NCBI RefSeq assembly: GCF_900087015.1
Contig: NZ_FLKP01000001.1
Span: forward strand, 1 to 64,000
Reading direction: 5' to 3'
Length of the DNA stretch: 64,000 nt
From: Christensenella timonensis
GTDB lineage: Bacteria > Bacillota > Clostridia > Christensenellales > Christensenellaceae
Shown: positions 15,261-23,274 of the stretch, piece by piece
How positions within the stretch are numbered: position 1 is the first letter of the stretch
Layout of the letters: every line of letters starts with the position of its first letter
Made by a program: the position numbers and the translations under genes
The notes under the pieces: generated by a model
Database searches by the model: none
What the model was told of the DNA's origin: nothing
The model's input: only the letters and a program-made list of their open reading frames with translations

Positions 15261-17615
15261 TCAATGGTTGTTTGCTTTTACCAGCATCACAACGTCCATC
15301 AGGTCTGCCGAGGTGATCGTATCGTCCGCGCTGCCCGTTGTGTTTGCCGCTTTCAAAAATGCGCCTGTGAGCGTGCTTGTCCCTTTGATGTGCCCGATGA
15401 TATCCATCATATCTGTGGAATCCACCACGCCGCGGCCTGTTACATCGCCTTTAACGACGACTACGACTTCCTGGAACACGCCGTCGCCGTTTTTAAGCTG
15501 GATCACGCAGCCAGTCCCGACCGTATCCGCCGCGCCCAGTTCTTCGCCGTCCGCGTTCGCAACGATGATCGCGCCGCCCGGGTTGTCGAACAGTTTTGCC
15601 ACATCCCCCGCTTTGATTGCACCGGCTGTTGTGCCGTCCCCGATGCCGCCGCCTGTCAGGTATTGTTCGCCTGTGCTTGCGTCAGGTTCTGAAATCTCCA
15701 CTTCCTTGCCCGGGTCTGCAGGCTTTGGCTTTAGCTCGCTCCCGCCGTAAGTCGCGCTCATCGGATCCAGCGCCAGTTTTTCGCCGCTGCCGTCCTGTGC
15801 CGTGACCGTCACCTTGTATTCCCCCTGCTGGCCCGCTTTCGCGATCCCCAGGAAATCGTCGTGGCCGTCAAACACCTGTGCGCCCATTGCCGCATTGAAC
15901 GTAAAGTTGATCGTTTCCCTCGAAGCATCCGTCCACGCTTTGCTCTGCGTCAGGTCGAACGTACGCTCAAACGTAGCCGTACCTGCCGAATAGGTGTTGC
16001 CGGCAGGAAGCTGTCCGCCTTTATCTACGGTGCCCGCTGCAATTTTATCGTTTTCTACCTTCACCGTATATTTGAAATTCTCCGGATCCTTGATCTCGCT
16101 CTTGTAGATCACAAACGAGGTCTCTACCCACGGCAGGTCATGGTTGTCCGGGTCGAATTCTTCCGTATAATTGCTCTCATCCACAAAGTACAGTTTCTGT
16201 CCGCCGACCAGCGGATTTTTAACTGGCGGTGCCGCCAGCTGCAGATCGTCCGTATTGAGCGTATACGTCGTATCGTTTACTTTCACGGAAACCGTTTTAT
16301 GGACATCCTTGTCGTTCCCCATGAATACGATGGCCGTCATGTCGCTTTTGTCGATCGCAACAGGGTCGCCCGTCCCCCAGAACGTGATGTCGTCTTCTGC
16401 TTTTACACCGCTCAAGGTAAAGGCGAGGTAATAACCGTTCTGTTCGTCCTGGTTGGAGCTAAAGCCCGTGTAATCGCTCACATAGCTTAACCTGCCCGTC
16501 ACATTGAACTGTTCCGGCTTGGTTTCATCCTTGGTAAAAACAACATCCGCCATCAGTTCAGCTGCATCGATCCCGAGCATGTCCCCCGTCGCTGCCGCAA
16601 TGGACATTTCTTCCGGCTTGGGCGCTTCATAGGTTGCGCTCACCGGTTCGAGCGCCAGCGTTTCGCCATCCGCGCCGTCCGTCGCAGTGACGGTCACTTT
16701 ATATGCGCCCTCCTGCTTTCCATCCGCGATCCCTAAAAAATCGTCGTGGCCGTCAAACACCTGCCCGCCGATCGCGAAATTGCGCTTGAAGGTAAACTCG
16801 CCTGTCGCTTCCGCCCAGCCCGCACGCTGCGTCAGGTCAACCGTGCGTGTAAACGTCGCCGAACCGTCTGCATAAGCATTGCCCTCCGGCAGCGCATTGT
16901 CCTTGTCCAGCGTATCCCTCGAGATATTCTCATTTTCGATTTTGACTTCGATCTTGAACGCCGCCGGGTTCTTGACCGCAGCCTTGTTGATGTTGAACGT
17001 TGTCTCCAGCCACGGCAGGTCGTTGTGGTCGGGGTCGAACACGCCGCCGTCCTCACCCAGCTGTGCGTAGTTGCTTTCGTCGACAAAATATACCTTCTGG
17101 CCCGTGATCAACGGATCCGCCGTTTCCTGCGGCTCCAAAGTCACTGCCGACGTGTCGAGCGTATACGTCGTATCGTTTACTTTCACGGAAACCGTTTTAT
17201 GGACATCCTTGTCCTTCCCCATGAATACGATGCCCGTCATGTCGCTTTTGTCGAGCGCAACAGGGTCGCCCGTCCCCCAGAACGTGATGTCGTCTTCCTG
17301 TTTTGCGCCGCTTAAGGTAAAAGCAAGGTAATAGCCGTTTTGTTCCGCCGGATTGGAACTGAAGCCCGTATAGTTGCTGGTGTAGCGCAGTGTTCCCGTT
17401 ACATCAAACTGTGCGGGGTTTTCTCCGTTAACGGCAAAATCCACCCCCGACATCAATGCGGAAGCATCCACGCCGAGCATGTCTCCTGCCGCCGCCGCAA
17501 AAGAGATTGCGGCCGGCTCGCCCTCCATCCCGGCTTCCTGTGCCATTGCCACTGCAGGCAGCATCGTAACGACCAGAAGCGCCGCAACCAGCAAAGCAAT
17601 CAATTTCTTTTTCAT
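15261..17615 (-). CDS. Secreted dockerin-containing protein with two large tandem repeats
   Basis: 784 residues. A signal peptide (about 1-25, MKKKLIALLVAALLVVTMLP) is followed by two homologous units of about 300 residues (about 33-333 and 333-640), each with YTGFSSN, GYYLAFTLSG, DDITFWGTGDPVA and QVFDGHDDFLGIA. A linker and a small beta domain come next. The C-terminal dockerin type I module (about 723-784) has a first calcium loop GDVTGRGVVDSTD and a second, more degenerate one, GSADDTITSADL. Dockerins dock onto cohesins. It is the first gene of the operon with the cohesin-like anchor and the sortase. The repeated units have no function I can name. No glycosidase domain is recognisable. 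Confidence 0.82.
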   Translation of the reverse strand: MKKKLIALLVAALLVVTMLPAVAMAQEAGMEGEPAAISFAAAAGDMLGVDASALMSGVDFAVNGENPAQFDVTGTLRYTSNYTGFSSNPAEQNGYYLAFTLSGAKQEDDITFWGTGDPVALDKSDMTGIVFMGKDKDVHKTVSVKVNDTTYTLDTSAVTLEPQETADPLITGQKVYFVDESNYAQLGEDGGVFDPDHNDLPWLETTFNINKAAVKNPAAFKIEVKIENENISRDTLDKDNALPEGNAYADGSATFTRTVDLTQRAGWAEATGEFTFKRNFAIGGQVFDGHDDFLGIADGKQEGAYKVTVTATDGADGETLALEPVSATYEAPKPEEMSIAAATGDMLGIDAAELMADVVFTKDETKPEQFNVTGRLSYVSDYTGFSSNQDEQNGYYLAFTLSGVKAEDDITFWGTGDPVAIDKSDMTAIVFMGNDKDVHKTVSVKVNDTTYTLNTDDLQLAAPPVKNPLVGGQKLYFVDESNYTEEFDPDNHDLPWVETSFVIYKSEIKDPENFKYTVKVENDKIAAGTVDKGGQLPAGNTYSAGTATFERTFDLTQSKAWTDASRETINFTFNAAMGAQVFDGHDDFLGIAKAGQQGEYKVTVTAQDGSGEKLALDPMSATYGGSELKPKPADPGKEVEISEPDASTGEQYLTGGGIGDGTTAGAIKAGDVAKLFDNPGGAIIVANADGEELGAADTVGTGCVIQLKNGDGVFQEVVVVVKGDVTGRGVVDSTDMMDIIGHIKGTSTLTGAFLKAANTTGSADDTITSADLMDVVMLVKANNH
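16261..17296. repeat. In-frame 900-bp-offset duplication inside the dockerin protein gene
   Basis: Bases 16261-16396 and 17161-17296 differ at only 3 positions, while flanking parts of the two units have diverged much more. The offset is exactly 900 bases (300 codons). This local near-identity suggests recent gene conversion or recombination between the units. Confidence 0.85.
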
Positions 17616-18012
17616 TTTCTCTCCTCCTCATAAACTTTTGTATCGTGATTTTAATGACAAAATGAACTCTTATTGGAACGTTCCTTATTTTTGGCCTGTT
17701 TTTCGCAGTTCTGTGCCAACTTTGCATACGAAAGCAATTTTAATTTGTTTGTGATATTGAGCCGGCGGTAGATTTTCATCATTTCCTTTAAAAAATCTCC
17801 CCTGCCATCCATGCCCTTCCCCCTTTATCAAACTGGACTTTACCCCCTCATTTTATCACAAATTAATTAAAAGTCAAACCATTTTAATTCGTTTGTGGTT
17901 ATTCGTGAAATTTCATATTTATCCGTCACAATCGTGGCAAAGTGTTTTTGATTTGTTTCCAATTAAAATTTGTGATAGTATTTAATTACACAGACTGGAA
18001 AGGGTTATCAGT
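17616..18012. promoter_or_regulatory. AT-rich intergenic region with four operator-like repeats
   Basis: This 397-base gap between divergent genes holds no convincing gene. Four related elements of the form TTTTAATT-N-RTTTGTGATA occur: 17737-17758, 17854-17872 (inverted), 17881-17903 and 17961-17982. The last overlaps the likely promoter of the XRE regulator gene at 18013. They are probable binding sites for that regulator, which may control both itself and the divergent surface-protein operon. The assignment is inference from position and repetition. Confidence 0.5.
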
Positions 18013-18351
18013 GTGTATAAAAGAATCAAGGAAATCCGTCGGGCCCTTGGCCTGAACCAAATTGAATTTGCGGCGCGGCTTGGTTTGAGCCAGTCCACCC
18101 TTGCGATGATCGAGGTCGGACGGCGCAGCTTCAGCGACAAACACATCAAACTGATTTGTTCCGAATTCCACGTAAACGAAGAATGGCTGCGCGGCGGCCC
18201 GGGCGAAATGTTTGTTACGACTTGCTATGACCGTGAATTTATAGACGTCTTTGAACAGCTCCTGCCGGAAACGCAGGAGCTGCTCGTCACGATTGCTAAA
18301 GAATTGCTGGAAACGCAGGAGAGGCTGCTCAAAAGCCATCATGCCGACTGA
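18013..18351 (+). CDS. XRE-family HTH regulator
   Basis: 112 residues. The Cro/C1-type helix-turn-helix covers about residues 3-60 (RIKEIRRALGLNQIEFAARL, LSQSTLAMIEVGRRSFSD). A short helical tail may serve for dimerisation (FEQLLPETQELLVTIAKELLE). The GTG start has AAAGGG about 8 bases upstream. It is divergent from the dockerin/cohesin/sortase operon, with repeated AT-rich elements in between, so it is a candidate regulator of that operon as well as of itself. There is no sensor domain. Confidence 0.85.
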   Translation: MYKRIKEIRRALGLNQIEFAARLGLSQSTLAMIEVGRRSFSDKHIKLICSEFHVNEEWLRGGPGEMFVTTCYDREFIDVFEQLLPETQELLVTIAKELLETQERLLKSHHAD

Positions 18352-18354
18352 CGC

Positions 18355-18393
18355 AAAAAAGCCTGCGCCACATAAGTGGCGCAGGCTTTTTCT
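18355..18393. terminator. Bidirectional terminator
   Basis: gcctgcgcca (18361-18370) pairs with tggcgcaggc (18377-18386), flanked by A and T runs. It serves the convergent XRE gene and the glutamate-synthase-like gene. Confidence 0.88.
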
Positions 18394-18404
18394 TAGTGAC
18401 GGAC

Positions 18405-19814
18405 CTATACGTGCCTGATATCCGTATGCTCCGATATCTCCGTGCTCAGCGTTTCGATATCGTCCGTGCCCAGTGCATGGATGTCGCAATAGCCCATACA
18501 CCGCGCAAAACTGCGCAATTCTTCCGCCGAGGTATTCAAATAGTTTGCAACGCGCTGCGCGCCCTTATCGACCACCAGCCGCTTGCGCAGCTCCGGGTCG
18601 TGCGTGGCGATGCCCATCGGGCAATTTCCTTTGTGGCATACGCGGTACCTCTGGCAGCCCAGCGCAATGAGCGCGCCCGACGCAACTGCCACGGCGTCCG
18701 CCCCCATGGCGATCGCCTTCACGAAATCCCTGCTTGTCCGCAGCCCGCCCGTAATCACGAGGTCGATATCGACGCCGCTCTCGCGCAGGAATTTCTTGGC
18801 GCGGTAAAGCGCGTATACCGTCGGGACGCTGCTCGCATCCTTCAAAAACTTCGGCGAGCTTCCCGTGGCGCCGCCGCGCCCATCCACCGTCACAAAATCC
18901 GGCTTTGACGGGAGCAGGAAAGCAAGGTCTTTTTCGATGTGCCCCGCGGCGATCTTAACGCCGACCGGCCGTCCTTCGCTCCGTTCGCGCAGCTCGTGCA
19001 CCAGCTCCTTTAAGTCGTCCGGCGTATTGATGCATGTAAAACGGGAAGGGCTCAGGATATCCTCGCCCACCGGCTTATTGCGTATCTTTGCGATCTCCGG
19101 CCCGACCTTTTCCCCGGGCAGGTGTCCGCCCATGCCGGGCTTTGTCCCCTGGCCGATCTTGATTTCGATCGCGTCGGCTTTTTTCAGGTTTTCGTCCGTG
19201 ACGCTGTATAGATTGGGCACATATTCAAAGATATAGCGGTATGCTTCCTTCCGCTCCTCCGGCAATATCCCGCCTTCGCCGCTGCAGATCGCCGTTTTTG
19301 CCATCGCGCTGCCTTTGGAAAGCGCGATCTTCGTTTCCTTGGAAAGCGCGCCAAAGCTCATGTGCGAAACATAAACGGGGCTTTCCAGCTCCATCGGTTT
19401 TTTCGCGTGCTTGCCGATGACCGTTTTTAAACTGACCGGTTCGTCCTCCAAAAGCGGCGGACGCGAAAGCTGTGCGCCCAATACCACGATCTCTTCAAAG
19501 CCCGGTACCGTCATCTGCGTATTCATCGGCTCCGTTACCGACTTTCCCGTTTCCGCAAGGGTATGGATCTCGTCAAGCAGCCCGCCGTCGTGGTGCACCA
19601 GCTCCTCCGGCCAGGCGAGCGGGTTTGCTTCCTTCCGGGAAACCGGCGCTTGTTTTACCGCCTGTCTGTCCTGCGGCGTTTCCTCCCCCTTGTACATGGA
19701 TTTCGGCCCCATACAGACCGGACACTCCCAATCGTCCGGAAGGTCTGCGAACAATACGCCTTCCGCTTCCTCGTCGTAGGTATTGCCGCACAGCGCGCAT
19801 ACATACTGCGCCAT
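18405..19814 (-). CDS. Rubredoxin-fused glutamate synthase-like FMN protein
   Basis: 469 residues. A compact rubredoxin-like module (Cys6, Cys9, Cys31, Cys34) is joined to a glutamate-synthase central/FMN-type barrel (about 120-440), with GGILPEERKEAYRY, IKIGQGTKPGMGGHLPG, VDGRGGATGSSPKFLKD and the FMN-site region GGLRTSRDFVKAIAMGADAV. It lacks the glutaminase domain of GltB, so it is not a full glutamate synthase. Related proteins are flavoenzymes of uncertain substrate. The rubredoxin part suggests it exchanges electrons with the rubrerythrin encoded 31 bases upstream, in the same PerR-headed operon. Confidence 0.83.
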   Translation of the reverse strand: MAQYVCALCGNTYDEEAEGVLFADLPDDWECPVCMGPKSMYKGEETPQDRQAVKQAPVSRKEANPLAWPEELVHHDGGLLDEIHTLAETGKSVTEPMNTQMTVPGFEEIVVLGAQLSRPPLLEDEPVSLKTVIGKHAKKPMELESPVYVSHMSFGALSKETKIALSKGSAMAKTAICSGEGGILPEERKEAYRYIFEYVPNLYSVTDENLKKADAIEIKIGQGTKPGMGGHLPGEKVGPEIAKIRNKPVGEDILSPSRFTCINTPDDLKELVHELRERSEGRPVGVKIAAGHIEKDLAFLLPSKPDFVTVDGRGGATGSSPKFLKDASSVPTVYALYRAKKFLRESGVDIDLVITGGLRTSRDFVKAIAMGADAVAVASGALIALGCQRYRVCHKGNCPMGIATHDPELRKRLVVDKGAQRVANYLNTSAEELRSFARCMGYCDIHALGTDDIETLSTEISEHTDIRHV

Positions 19815-19845
19815 TTTCCCTCACCCCGCTTTCCCTAAAATGCGA

Positions 19846-20388
19846 TCAATAATTTTCCGCTTTGATCTGGAAATATGCCTGCGGATGTGCACATACCGGG
19901 CAGATCTGCGGCGCTTTTTTCCCAATCACAACATGTCCGCAGTTCGCGCACTGCCAGATCATATCCCCGTCGCGCGAGAACACAACGCCGTTTTCCACGT
20001 TCTCCAAAAGCTTGCGGTATCTTTCTTCATGCTTTTTCTCGATCTTCCCAACCAGTTCAAAGAGGAACGCGATCTTGTCAAAGCCTTCTTCCTTCGCTTC
20101 CTTGGCAAACGAATCGTACATATCCGTCCATTCGTAATTTTCACCGTCTGCCGCGTCCTTTAAGTTTGTGATGGTATCCGGGATATCGTCCTCATGCAGG
20201 AGCTTGAACCAAATCTTCGCGTGCTCTTTTTCATTGAACGCCGTTTCTTCAAAAATATCCGCGATCTGGTTATAGCCTTCTTTCCTTGCCTTGGACGCAT
20301 AATAAGTGTACTTGTTCCTCGCCTGCGATTCCCCCGCAAAAGCCGCCTGTAAGTTTTTTTCTGTTTTCGTTCCTTTTAAATCTGCCAT
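19846..20388 (-). CDS. rbr: Rubrerythrin
   Basis: 180 residues from the ATG at 20388. The ferritin-like diiron domain comes first ([40 protein letters not shown]), then the rubredoxin domain (CANCG ... [11 protein letters not shown]). It reduces hydrogen peroxide in anaerobes. The start lies just past the stop of the PerR-like gene, with AGAGG inside the latter's end, so the two are coupled. An upstream frame extension overlapping the regulator is unlikely to be used. Confidence 0.95.
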   Translation of the reverse strand: MADLKGTKTEKNLQAAFAGESQARNKYTYYASKARKEGYNQIADIFEETAFNEKEHAKIWFKLLHEDDIPDTITNLKDAADGENYEWTDMYDSFAKEAKEEGFDKIAFLFELVGKIEKKHEERYRKLLENVENGVVFSRDGDMIWQCANCGHVVIGKKAPQICPVCAHPQAYFQIKAENY

Positions 20389-20390
20389 TT

Positions 20391-20783
20391 TTACATACCT
20401 CTTTTCTTTATTTTGCAATCGGGGCAAACCCCGACAAATACAATCTCATGACTGTCGATCTCAAACCCGTGCTTATCCGCGACCTCGTTTTCCAGCCCTT
20501 CAAAGTACGGCATGTCCACATCGTACACCCTGCCGCATTCCTTGCAGCGGATATGGTAATGCTTCTCAAGCGTTTTATCGAAACGGTCCGCCCCATCCGG
20601 TATTTTTACGCGCGTAATCATACCGCCCTGCGCCATGTTCGACAGGTTACGGTATACCGTTGCTTTACTGATCGCCGGATGGATTTTGGCGACTGCGCCG
20701 TATACCTCGTCCGCCGTCGGATGGTGCAGCTTTTGCACCTGTTCCATAATGATGTTTTTTTGGACTGTGTTTCTCGTTTCCAT
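20391..20783 (-). CDS. perR: Fur-family regulator, PerR-like
   Basis: 130 residues from the ATG at 20783 (AAGGA 7 bases upstream). The winged helix is visible ([32 protein letters not shown]), then a dimer domain with metal motifs ([25 protein letters not shown]). Both CxxC pairs that bind structural zinc are present. PerR proteins are peroxide-sensing repressors using Fe or Mn. Its place directly ahead of rubrerythrin supports PerR over Fur. An inverted repeat just upstream overlaps its ribosome site. Confidence 0.88.
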   Translation of the reverse strand: METRNTVQKNIIMEQVQKLHHPTADEVYGAVAKIHPAISKATVYRNLSNMAQGGMITRVKIPDGADRFDKTLEKHYHIRCKECGRVYDVDMPYFEGLENEVADKHGFEIDSHEIVFVGVCPDCKIKKRGM

Positions 20784-20788
20784 ATTCA

Positions 20789-20821
20789 AATCCTTATCAA
20801 TATTAATTACTAATAAGGATT
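20789..20821. promoter_or_regulatory. Inverted repeat upstream of perR, likely operator
   Basis: aatccttat (20789-20797) and ataaggatt (20813-20821) are exact complements around a 15-base AT-rich centre. The inner part resembles Fur/PerR boxes only loosely. It covers the perR ribosome site, consistent with autoregulation. Confidence 0.5.
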
Positions 20822-20859
20822 ATATATCAATATTTTTTTAATGTCAAGCAATTTGATAA

Positions 20860-20892
20860 AAAAAAGCCCCCGTAAAAAACAGGGGCTTTTTG
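20860..20892 (-). terminator. Terminator after the YARHG protein gene
   Basis: agccccc and aggggct arms around a short loop, with T runs on both strands. It lies after the stop at 20912. Confidence 0.8.
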
Positions 20893-20911
20893 AAACGCTG
20901 ACCAATATTCT

Positions 20912-23107
20912 TTAATACACAGGATCGTCGCTGTTTTTTGAAACCTCTTCGCATTGCAACAGGACTTGTATATTCTGCAATTCATATTGGTTTAATTCAT
21001 TGTCCTGTACTTGATGTTTTACAAGCGCCTGATACCAGCCATACTGTGAATAATGATCGATATACTTTTGCGTTTTAAACTGGTTCCCATGCCGTGCGTA
21101 GATTTCATTGCGCATGAATCCGAAAATTTCTTCGGAACCATAGGCGTTTTGCGTCGCTTCCATGATATCATACGCTTTATCCCATATTTCATCTTCGGAA
21201 AGATATCTTTTATCGCTGTCGGGGAATACAAAACCATTCCCGTCAAACATCGCGTTTGCCGCAGGCGCTTGGGATGCTTCGCCGGGGGGACTGGCGCCGG
21301 TATCCTCCTGCTTATTTTGCCCCGTTATAGTATATTGATCCCCTTTTGACTCGAGATATAATTGCCTGAGTTCGTTTAAATCGTCCGAGGAATACATACT
21401 TACCGTATCCCAGTACAGTTTTCCTTCTTCGTCCTTGTATATGTTGTCCGCTATAAGCGCCACATATACGGTATCCGCAGAAGTACCAAACCAAGAGCGC
21501 GTTGCCACTTCACATTCCACATATAGCTGGTAAGAATTATACCGTACGCTCCCAAAAAACATATTCGTATAATCATCCGCGTCCTTGAGCGCCATGAAAT
21601 CTTCGCTTTTTTCGTATTCCGCGATCGTGGAGCTATAATATCCCGAAAGGAACGTATTGATAAACGTCATGCCAGAGCCGCCGCCCTGTTCCTCGCCCCG
21701 CAGCGCGTCGTACATATCCTGGCGAAGCAGCTCCGTGTCGATCCCGTCCAGGGAATCGATATACTCCGGCTGCTTTTCGACTGTAAACTCTTTCTCCTTC
21801 TGCGCGACCCTGATTTTTTGTTCCTTTTGGTCCTCAACGCTGCACACGGCACACACGACAATTTTATCGCCATTCTTAACGTATCGTTCCCCGTCCGTTT
21901 CAAACGCAACATATTCCTGTGCGAAATCCGAGCAGCCCGAGGTATCAAGCTCGAATTCAACGAAAGGCGAAACGCCGTCGTACGCAACTTCGAGGCCCTC
22001 AAACACATCCTGGTCTTCCGCCTCCACAAGGCCGGATACCGTAATTTTCCGCTGGGCGTTACGCACGTTTATTTTCGCTTTTTTGAATGCCTCTTCGTCA
22101 TATTCCGTCTTTACGATAATTTCCTGCCCGTTTGCAAGCCCTTCCGTCGGCATATCGAAATGGATCGTCCCCAGGATTTCCGCCGCCTGAAATTCGCCTA
22201 TGTTGTCCTTCTTTGCCAGCTCCAGAAATACCCTGTCTAATTCAGGATCATTATTTTTCACGAGGATCGTACCGTCTTTGTTCACCCCGTCAAAGGTCAC
22301 ATTGAACAGTTTGGCCATATCTACTGTCGTATACGACGACAATACCGCGAGCATGACGATCACCACCACAATTGCCGCTGCGATACCTGCCAAAATAATT
22401 TTTTTCTTTTTATCAAAATTCCCGACTGCCCGCGCAACGCCCGCAGCCTTTTCCTTGAATGGCACGCCTTCTTCCGCTTCGGACGGTACGCTGTTTTTCA
22501 TTGTCATCGATATCCAGGCCGAGAGTGCGGCGCAAAGGATGTAGAAAATAAGCGGCGCTACCAATCCGCCGCCTACCTCCAATAACCCGTAGGTGCCCTG
22601 GAACGCCATAGAAATGACGATGCCCATGATGAGCGTGATCACCGCAGCGGCCACAAACCATAACCAGGCCATCCTCTTTTGCTTGATGACCCAATAGATA
22701 CCGATTCCAGCGAGCACGGGTGCTGCCAGAAACGTGGCCAGTAAAATTGCCCCATATCCGCCTCCGGCCATACCGCCTACCATGGCTACCATCGGAAACA
22801 GTGACAGCATCTGGTTTAGGCCCTCCGCAAGGCCGCCCAGTCCCAGAAGGCCAGCCGCACCGGACGCCAATCCTGAAAAACCGAAAAGTGGCAGGGTCAG
22901 CGAAAAAACAATCGCTAAAATTGCCAGTACAATCACGATAAAGTCGTATGGAAAACAAGAAAAATACCTTTTGAATGGTTCGAGGACATTCTGGCTTTGC
23001 CCCTTGGCTTTGCCGGCCGGGCCAATCTCCCCGCCAACAGGCTCTCCGCATTTGCTGCAAAAAGCATCCCCTTCATTGAGCTTGGAACCGCATTTCCTGC
23101 AAAACAT
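20912..23107 (-). CDS. Zinc-ribbon membrane protein with C-terminal YARHG domain
   Basis: 731 residues. An N-terminal zinc ribbon (FCRKCGSKLNEGDAFCSKCG) is followed by about five membrane segments (55-240), a further membrane helix near 245-265, and a long extracytoplasmic part with immunoglobulin-like stretches. The C-terminus carries a YARHG domain (NEIYARHGNQF ... YSQYGWYQ). YARHG domains are extracellular modules of unknown function, often in peptidase or cell-surface proteins. The architecture resembles Firmicute envelope proteins annotated only by domain. It stands alone, with its own terminator. Confidence 0.8.
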   Translation of the reverse strand: MFCRKCGSKLNEGDAFCSKCGEPVGGEIGPAGKAKGQSQNVLEPFKRYFSCFPYDFIVIVLAILAIVFSLTLPLFGFSGLASGAAGLLGLGGLAEGLNQMLSLFPMVAMVGGMAGGGYGAILLATFLAAPVLAGIGIYWVIKQKRMAWLWFVAAAVITLIMGIVISMAFQGTYGLLEVGGGLVAPLIFYILCAALSAWISMTMKNSVPSEAEEGVPFKEKAAGVARAVGNFDKKKKIILAGIAAAIVVVIVMLAVLSSYTTVDMAKLFNVTFDGVNKDGTILVKNNDPELDRVFLELAKKDNIGEFQAAEILGTIHFDMPTEGLANGQEIIVKTEYDEEAFKKAKINVRNAQRKITVSGLVEAEDQDVFEGLEVAYDGVSPFVEFELDTSGCSDFAQEYVAFETDGERYVKNGDKIVVCAVCSVEDQKEQKIRVAQKEKEFTVEKQPEYIDSLDGIDTELLRQDMYDALRGEEQGGGSGMTFINTFLSGYYSSTIAEYEKSEDFMALKDADDYTNMFFGSVRYNSYQLYVECEVATRSWFGTSADTVYVALIADNIYKDEEGKLYWDTVSMYSSDDLNELRQLYLESKGDQYTITGQNKQEDTGASPPGEASQAPAANAMFDGNGFVFPDSDKRYLSEDEIWDKAYDIMEATQNAYGSEEIFGFMRNEIYARHGNQFKTQKYIDHYSQYGWYQALVKHQVQDNELNQYELQNIQVLLQCEEVSKNSDDPVY

Positions 23108-23274
23108 AATCCCACCCCGCTTTCATCCCCATAAAACCGGAACCTTGTTAGCTTTATCATAGCATTTCCCCTGCAAAATTTCAATCCGGACGGTTACCCT
23201 GCGCCTGTTCCGTTTATATACTACCTAATAAGCAGGTTTACAAACATAAACCAATGAAAGCGAGGGTATATGAC

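Noticed and set aside
16261-17296. CRISPR array or mobile repeat
   Set aside because: The repeats are in-frame protein units 900 bases apart, not short spaced repeats, and no transposase is near.
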